Below, piece after piece: positions 25,601 to 34,600 of a stretch of 64,000 nt of DNA (positions are counted from its first letter, which is position 1; each line of letters starts with the position of its first letter). This DNA comes from Bombus terrestris. Lineage: Eukaryota; Arthropoda; Insecta; Hymenoptera; Apidae. The notes beneath the pieces are model-generated. The model was not told where the DNA came from and did not search any database. It worked only from the letters and a program-made list of their open reading frames with translations. The stretch is taken from assembly GCF_910591885.1 (NCBI RefSeq), contig NC_063273.1, forward strand, positions 5,394,001 to 5,458,000, in the 5' to 3' direction. A program made the position numbers and the translations under genes.

Positions 25601-28600
25601 GGAATTTGGTTTTTCGCGCTGCCGGTGTCTGGCGTAGCCGCTGCGCTTCGCGTCGCGCCGCGCCGCGTCGGGTCGGGGAGTGTCTGGTGGCGCGTCAACG
25701 CGCGATGCCAGCCGCAGATATCCCAGATATATTTTCAACGATAATCTGGTCGCTAATAAAAATCCTGTTTAATATCGCATCCCCGTGCGTTCTACGATAC
25801 CATAACGTTCCACGCTCTTATTGTTAACGAGAAACAGGGATACGATTTAAGCGCGTGCTTTTGCCGGGGCAGCTCGAAGCGAAACGGGGACATAGGAGAA
25901 AAGCAAAGGGAGCGAAGAGCGCGAGCGTAAAACGAACCGCGCGATTCGAGTCTACCGGCCACGAGACTATCGATTAGACGAGATCGAGGGAAAGCGGAAT
26001 GCGCGTAAGCGTCCACGTAGGTCGAAAGAAGTCGTAGACGTACGTGGAAAATTCGAGCGAGCGTTTTGCGCGAACGTCGCGATTATGTCGAGCAACGTTG
26101 ATGTATCTGGAGTAGAGCATTCCGCAGGCGCGGGTTTGCGCGATATCTACGCGAGGAACTTGTTTCATCGTGGCACATTGTTTGAGACAGGAAATCGATA
26201 CGCAAGTTCTCCGGTTCCATCGGCTGTAACTCGGTGTTGCCGGGTTAATGTTAAAGTTGCTCGCACGGAAATGATAGACGCGTCGCTAAAAGTTGAAATT
26301 ACAAGGTGCGCGGCGGATCGACCGGTGTACCGTTAACGTTAACGCTTGCTTCGACGCACGATGGAAATTTGGTGGCGGGGCTGGTTGGAAGGGACGAGCG
26401 CGCGAACGCGACTCCTAGCGATCTAATCGCGGTCTCGGTTGATTTAGATTCGTTGGAATTACCTCGAATCGGTACCTGTTGCGAAAGTCGTAGGTATCGC
26501 GAGGTCGATTAGAAAATGAAACGGCGTTCTGTGGACGTAGCGCGGGATTCTCGCGATATAATTTCCGCCCTGCTATCGGTTATTAGATAAGTGATAAGTG
26601 ATAAAGTGGCGAGAAAGATGACGGGCAAACGCGTGGCCGTTTATAAAACTTACCGGCCGTCGTCGCCTATTAACGTTCGAAACGCAAACAGGATTTATAC
26701 GACGCTTCCAGTTATTTCCGAGACGTTAATTAAGACTTTATAAATCATCGCGCGTATCCTCGCTGCTCTCAGCTCTTTTCCTCTTCTATTTTCAGATCGT
26801 TTTGAATTCGATGCACAGATATCAACCGAGGATACATTTGGTACGCTGTCGACAAACGGACGACAATAATCTTCGTATAACCGATCTTCAGAAGGAGGAG
26901 CACAAAACGTTCATATTCCCCGAAGCGATTTTCACCGCGGTGACTGCCTACCAGAATCAGTTGGTGAGTATACGTGGATACTAGTTACGTATACGAGCTT
27001 ATACGCGAGACGTTCCTCGATTCGATCAGAAACTCGACTAATTTCGTAACACGCGTCGCTGCTCTCCGACAGCCGTAAAGCGCCACGGCGAACGCGGCCT
27101 ACCTTTTTATCACGAAATTAGTCCAGTTTCTTCGCGGTTACGAACGCGCGATTCCAAATGAGAGTCGGTAATTACCCAGCGTGAACCGATAATGTTGCAG
27201 ATAACCAAGCTGAAGATCGACAGCAATCCGTTCGCCAAAGGTTTCCGAGACTCGTCGAGACTGACGGATTTCGATCGGTAGGTAGAACACACGCACCGAA
27301 CGTGTCGTACTTACGTTTGCCAATCCAGCATGGTGGATCGATTCGTTTCGCGCATATTTCGAGCCGCGGCCGTGCGGTACGGTGCCGTGCCGTGCGAGCG
27401 AAGCGATCATTACGCGCCATTATAACGTCGGCACCTTAATCATCGTGCCGGCCGAATTATCGCGCGATCTTTTAGATCTCGTTAAAAGTGGAAATTTATA
27501 CAACGCTAAATGTCGAAGGAGAGGCGCGTTTGATCCAGAATAAGCGTGCTCACGGACGCTCGATTTCCAGTTATCCGTGATCATCTATCTACATGAACGA
27601 CGACGCACCTGCACTCGCACTCGCACTCGCACTCGCACTCGCACTCGCACTCGCTCGCCTTCTCTCCTCTCCGCGTTTACGGCCGGGGCGGATACATGCG
27701 TGACAGAAAAGAACTTTTTCACCGGCCATGCGCCGCGTCAAAGGATTATCGTTAACAGCGACAAAGTAACGTTCCAATAACCGGCGTTACCATTAATCTT
27801 GACAGATGGACGCTACGTCGTTATCGGACATTACGTTCGTTGGCAAACAAACGATCTCGATTAATTGCAATTTCCTCGCTGTTCTGTCGTTCCCTTCCTT
27901 CGCCCCGCCATCCCCGCTCCGGTGTTTCCTCTCTTTCTTCGTGTACACGCACACTCTCGATATCCCTTTCGACGATTCCCCCCACAGCTCCGAAATTCCA
28001 GGATATTCCAGGAGAACTTTCCGACTTGGGAATGGACGCGTCGCGCCGTTACGCGACTGGAAAACTTCTCTCCGCGATTAAAACGATTATTCGGATCGTT
28101 TACGTTCGATTAACGAGTACGAACGACGCGACTACTTGCCTGAAACTACGCCCACCGAATCGTTAAACTCCGGCTCTACCGATATCCCGATCGCACTCGC
28201 GAAGGTTTTATGCAAATGGCTTACCGTGTGTATACCGTGTGTATACCGTGTGTACGACGCACTGGCGTGTGCGAGCAAACGTGTTAGGTGCAGACGCGCG
28301 TCAGTGTGTACCGGAGAATCGATAACGACTACTCAATAAAGTCGTCTTGTCTCCGGCAGCACGCTCCTTCCCAACGCTCGTGCTTTCGCCTCGCAAAAAC
28401 GATATCGAGCCCTGAACGCACTCACTTAGCCGTACTTACATATTCATTTTTTCCTCGCCTTGGTTCGCATCGCATCGTATCGCGAGAGATCGCATCGGCA
28501 ACGCGTCGCGGCCACCGTCTGCCAAACACCTGCTTCGGGGTTCGTGCAAACGATGCGATTAAATAATTTGTTCGCTCGTAATGGAGCAACGATTAAAAGA

Positions 28601-31600
28601 TTTTAGGGTCGGGGAGAACGCGCCGATCTAATTAGAAGAGTCGTTACCGTTATTATCGCCGTGCAGATTTGCAGAGGGACGCGATCGAATCGTCAGCGTC
28701 GCGACCTTTCGGATCTCGAGGACGAGGTGGCAAGATGAGGTGGACGGGCCGCGGACGAGAATCGAAAACGCGGACAAAGCAGGGAGTTTGGAGCGACGAG
28801 TCACGAGAGAGCCGTATGCCTGACAGGAATTCTCGTTCTCTCGGGACCAGCGTACGGTCGGGCGCGGCGCAGCTCGCCGGTAATCACGTGCAAATCGGAG
28901 GCGTGTCGAGGCTCAACCGGAAAGTCCTTCTCTCCGCTAATGCGTTCGACGCGATCTTCGATGCGCTTCCGAGAATGGAAGGGCGTGTTTCGAGCGTTTG
29001 GAAATTTTTCGTAAACGTCAAACCGAAGAGACGGGATCAGCGAAACGTCGAACCTGTTGGACGACCGTGTCCCGTGGTGTCTTTCTCGAAACTCGCCGAC
29101 TTATCGCCAATGCCACGAACGAATTCTCCGTGGGAGAAAGAGCGACGGACTCGTCGATCGACCACGCTTTAATGACACGGCAGTTTGGAGAGGACGATCG
29201 TTTGAAAATCACAGTCTGCTCTAACGCGACCCTCCTCAAATCAGCACCTGCCTAACCGAGATCACGAAAAATCTTGCCCCGTCATTCCATCGTTCGGCTC
29301 ACCACCGTTTAGACTTTACCTTTCCTAACGCGATTGCGATAGCATCTCGGACGCGATCGAAATTGCCAATTTTCCGAGAAAACGTCCTTCCGTCGCGAAC
29401 GTCGCGAGAAATGTCATCATCGTCGCCGTCGGCGGCGACCGAGCAAGCGCGATAAAATCGGCAAACGGTTGACGACATTCGCGTGATTTGGAATCGCGCA
29501 CGAGCGCTCGACAAGAAAGAATTCGTGCGATACGAAAGAGAAAAACGCTGGTCTCGGCGCGGCGTGGCTCGGCGGTTCGCGGCAGTCGTGTTCGGCTGCA
29601 CGGATGCGGCTCTGGCGGCGTCCAGAGTTAATGAGAGAGCGGCCGTACGGGGCAATACGGCGCATGCTCCCGCCCACTTCACGCCGCCGCTGATAGATAG
29701 ATGCCCCTTCGGCCCTTTCGCCCCTCTCTCCTTCTCACACCCTCGGCCTCGTCCTCACCCTCGCTCTCACCTTCGTACTCTCTCCTTCGTCTCTTTCTCT
29801 CACCCTCGCTCTCATCCCTCGCTCTTCTCCCTTTTCCAATTCGTTCTTCCTCTTTCCTGCTTCCCTCCTGCCGCAAACCCCCGATCCTCTTTCTCCGTCG
29901 TCGCTGCCGCCGTCGCTGCCGCCGCCACCGCCACCACCACCATCATCGTGGCCGCGTTCGCATACGTGGCCGCAAAAACCTCCGAAATCGTTCTTATAAA
30001 GATATTACGGTAACTGTGAAAATTTAAGAACCATTTATAAAAACGTGGCTGTGCCGTGCCGAGTCTCGCCTCGTCCTCGGCTTCACCGCGCTGCCGCCTT
30101 TCGTCTCTTCTCGTCTCGTCTCGTCTCGCTCCGACTGACCTTGCCTCGCAGGTCCAAATTTACGGTCAGCTGCCGCGTGAAACTCGAAATTGCTCGAACG
30201 TCGGGGCATCGAGACGTTCGTGAAAAACGTTCGAACGGATAAACGCGAGACACCGATTCGCTGACCGGGGGAACGCGCCGTACCGCGGCAACCCGTACGT
30301 CTCGACGAGATTCGGGGAAACGTCGCGTGGAAAAGCGAAACGAGGAACGAGCGAGATTCGCTCGATGCACGGGAGAAACGAATCTCGGCGAAAGAACGGT
30401 CCTTTGTTCGTTTCCTCGTTCGTTGCCTCGGCTTTCGGCGCCGGATCCTCGACGAAAGGGGCGAAATCGGCGAACCGTTGATTCCTCGTCGTTTGCCGAA
30501 AGCGGAAAGCCGAAAGCCGAAAGTCGAAAAGAAGCGAAAAGGAGGAGGAGGAGGAGGAGGGGGAGGGTCGGTGGACGATGTCGGCGAGGATGCCAACGAA
30601 GGAGGAGAGAAGGGAAAGAGAGCGATTCCACGTTCTTCACTCTGCTGGTTCCGGAGGGCAAGGAGGGCAGGGCATTCATCTATATTAGCTTCGAGAGCGG
30701 ACGGCCTGTCATTACCGCTGCCGCTCTGGCCTTCTTCTTCCTCTTTTTCCTCTGGCAAACTCTCCACTCTCCTTTTCTCTGTTTCGCGCGCGCTCGTCCC
30801 TCTCTTTCTCTCTTTTTCTCTCTCTGCCTCCCGGACGTCCTCGAGCGAGAGGAACATCACCCTGCCTCGTTCCTCCGTTTCGCGTCCACCGGCAGAACTA
30901 GCAGCATCAACCCTCGGCAACTTGGACAGCTCTAACCGATACCCAAAGTCCTCCATCGCTCTGGCCCATTAGCCGGCCGCATTACCAAACTGCCAGATGG
31001 GGACGGACGAAGACGGAAAGACGAACGTACGGCGCGAGAGCGACGCAGACGGAGCAAGAAAGGACCGGGGAAGCTTCGTTCGGTGGCCGAAGAACGCCGC
31101 GGAGCTAATAACCGTCGTTTAAAACGCGAAAACAAAGGTCTTGGCGTGCATCGTCGGGATTTTTGGGGGGGAGGTTTCGATGATGCCGATGGTGGCAGCG
31201 GTGTGGGTGTAACGGGAGCAAGAGGCGGTGTGAGAAATGGAAATGAGAACAGGAGAGGAGAGATCGGTGATAGAGAAAGACGAAGAAACGTGGAGTGGAG
31301 CGGTACGTACTAGCTGAGCCGACGCGTATATCGGCTGGCTATCCAACGCGTCAGGGTCATTACCGGATCATTACCTTCCATACCTACCGTGCGACGACGA
31401 TGATGGGCGGCCGGCTTGCGAGCTCCGAGAGAGGAGTCGAAAGAGTGTCGGCCTCGCAGCGGTACGCGCGATCTTCGCTCGCTCGAAAGCGGCCGAGAGA
31501 TCACTCACACTGGCGAGCTACTCGCCGTACGCGGCTTCCACGTACGATCGTCGGGCACGCACACGATCGCCGTTAAGGCTCGTACCTGTGACTCACACAG

Positions 31601-34600
31601 AACCGGCTCGATCGCGCGTCGGACCGCTCGGCGGCAGCCGGGTAAATTACAGGCTCGACCGTATTTTGCGTTGTTTTGTTGTTTTTCAACGCGCCGAAAG
31701 GAAATGAGCGAGCAAACGCGTCACGCCACCCCGAACCTGCTAATTTCTATTCATATTTTATGGCTATTAATTTCTTCACTGTTACACTCGCTCTTTCTCT
31801 GCCTATTTCTCCCTTTCTTTCTTCTCTTCCTCGCGCGCTCTACCCGTTTCGCCCCGACTTCTTTTCGAATCTTCTTACCCGTATTTCAGTGCGATCGCAC
31901 GCTCGTTTCTCATTTACCCTTCTTCTTTTTCTCCCCATCTCCGTTCGTCTCTGGCTTCCCTCCTCTTCCCGTTCCTCTGCTTTTTCTCTCGCTTTTCCGA
32001 CCACTCTCCGCGCACGCTTCGTCCTTTCACGCATTCCATTCGCCGTCTTTCTTCCCGTTTATATCCTGCGTATTCTCGTGCGTGCCGCGATCGATCCACC
32101 ACGGATTTCGCGTCCCGACGTTTCGCGAGAATCGAGAAGGACCGAGATCCGAGAGATCGAGGACCGAGCTTCTCTCATCCACGTCATTTTCGTTCATGGG
32201 ATGCGTGCGATAGTAACCGAGGCGAGTAGAGAAAAACAGAGAGAGAGGGAGAGAGAGAGAGAGGGAGAGTGAAAGAGAACGAAGCCGCGTTGCTCGATGA
32301 ACTATCTTCGACCATCAGTGGGGTGTAACCTATTATTATCTACCACTTACCTAATGCCCTGTGTCAGCCTCGGGGTAGGCGGAGAATAACAGGCTCCCCG
32401 TTCGATGGAATCCCCTCCGCGCGCGCTCCGCTAATATCGCGAGCTCCGTTAAAACGCCGAAGCGTTTCACGCGGTATCAAAAGCACGCTCGCGTCAACCG
32501 GAAACGCTTCGATCGGCCGAGCGTCGTTTCGACCTTATCCTCGCGAGAGAGGTTGCGCTTGGAATCGCGCGAGAAACGATCACGTACTTTCTCTTACTCT
32601 GCGTACGCATACGCGCTTCGTAGGCCTTTGGTCGCGTCGCGACGATTCGCTCGGTCGACGGATAGCGGAGAGCGAAGGAAATCACCGAGGAAAGCTCGAT
32701 GCACGGGAAACGATCGACCACGCTCGGCTACGTTTCCAGCGACGTTCTCGATCCGTTGGGTAAAACCGATCCGAGTATCGGATCGTTGTTTATAGATCGG
32801 CCATGTTCGAAGGGCGTAGCCGCGGTAGTCGTGGACACTTTAATGGGTAACAGCGGTGGCCTCTAATTAGAACGTTTCGAGCGTAACCGCGCCATTACGG
32901 GGAAAACGCAGACTCGTCAGATCGACGAGGAATATTTATTGCTCGGTGTAACAATTACAGGAGGGCCGGCATAGCACGAATAGTAATAGGCGACCGCCTC
33001 GGGCCGCTCTCCCGTCCTGGCCAACAACCGTAATTAGGGCTTTTATTGTCTGTACATAAGGAAGCTTTATGAAAACATTAAGGATATAATTCAAGGCCGG
33101 GAGGCTACAGCGCGTCGTGAATTGCAACCAGGGTTAATGCGTATAGAGATTCTCTGCTGCGTCATTTCCGCTTTGCGTACACAGGTGCAACGCTGGTAGT
33201 GCGCACGCGCGCGCGCCCGTGTCTACGTCTGTCGCTGCAACGCGACGTTCTGCTCCGGCGTGCCGCTCGCCTTCGCGGCGCAGACTTCGCCCCGGCGAAC
33301 GCTCGCTAGTCGCGTTCCTCGTATACCGCGTGCGAGTGGAATCGGCGAGCTTCGGATTCGATCGTACGTGACGACTAATAGAGTTCGGCCGTTTGACAGC
33401 GATATTTCAAAGGAACGAGAAGAGGAATGGCCGTGGACGCGGCGCGGCGGTGTGTGGTCCCGCACGTTCGAGCGGACGGCGATTAGCCCCGGGCCCCCTT
33501 CTCCCTAATCCTTCGCCTTTTTCAGCCGGGACTCGTTTCGTCCATCCCTTCGCTCTTCCTTCTTTCTTCCTTCCTGCGTGCTTCCCTCTCTTCGTTCGTC
33601 TCCGCACCGTGCGTCTCGGTAGAACGCGCGTTTACGCTTGCGTGGCGCGGTGGCGGCTAAATGCTCGAGATTTCTCCCGTTCGAAAATCCCATTTCGTTG
33701 GCATCGTTCGTCCGATGGCGTTTCGCCGCGGTGGTCGACAATTCGCTACGGACCACAGTTTCCAGCTGATCCTACGAACGCCGCGTCCTTCGGTGTCGCG
33801 TTACGCGTTAAGAAGGCTATAGTCGGCTGGTAACCGAGACTCGCGAACCAACCGCTCGCCGGAGTCGTCGTCCCTCTTTCACCCTTCGCATCTCCTTCGC
33901 TTCGTTCTTTCGTTTCGCCCTTTTCCCCGCCCTTTCTTACAATTTATACACACACACGCACGACGCGTTCTTTTTCTCCTCTCTCTCTCTTCCGGTCTCT
34001 CTCGTTTGGACTCGCGTTGTCTCTCGACTCGGTTCGATCGCCGGTCGTGATGGAGCTGTCGCGTGACGGTCCAACCGGCGATTTAAAGCGGTCTACGCGA
34101 GTCGCTGGATGAACGACGGAGCAGATTGGACTCGTCAACGAGAGATCGAGGCAGCTTGCGCGGGATTAACGACACTCGATCGGATAGAGGGGAGGGAGAG
34201 AATCGTGTGGCTCGCAGGCGATTCAGAGCGAATGACGGGGCGCCGGACGAGAGAGCGTGAAAGACAATCTCCAGACGGTCCGAGGTTTGTCGGGCTTTCG
34301 AGGAACCACCGGATGATCGATAGGAGGTATCATCGTCGAGGAGGCCGCGGTGAAATTATCCGACGAACTGCCGCCCCGGTGTCGGGTTTTCTTTTGGCCA
34401 CTCGACGGTTGCCCGAGCCTACCGAACCCGCGTGGCCCAGTCCATCGCCAGCGAGATCGTTTTCTTTCAGATCAACGCGGGTGGGTCGGACGCGTCGGGT
34501 GGCCGCCGAGCAACAGAGAGCCTTCTATTTCGAAAAGTTGGCCCTTGGATTTTCAGCATGGGAAATCTCTCTCTACTCGGAGGGAACGAGAAACGAAAAA

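Larger units (their letters stand above)
20651..26795 (+). other. Intron 3 of the T-box gene
   Basis: The 6145-bp GT-AG intron ends in TTTTCAG before 26796. It contains a GTC-type trinucleotide run (21283-21319), a GA run (about 22286-22322) and an AAAG run (about 22596-22634). No gene was recognised. Confidence 0.8.

Noticed and set aside
3408..32326. AGTGGGGTGT occurring at 3408, 24252 and 32317, a possible T-box-like site set
   Set aside because: The sequence only loosely resembles a T-box half-site, the copies are widely spaced, and three copies of some 10-mer in 64 kb is unremarkable.
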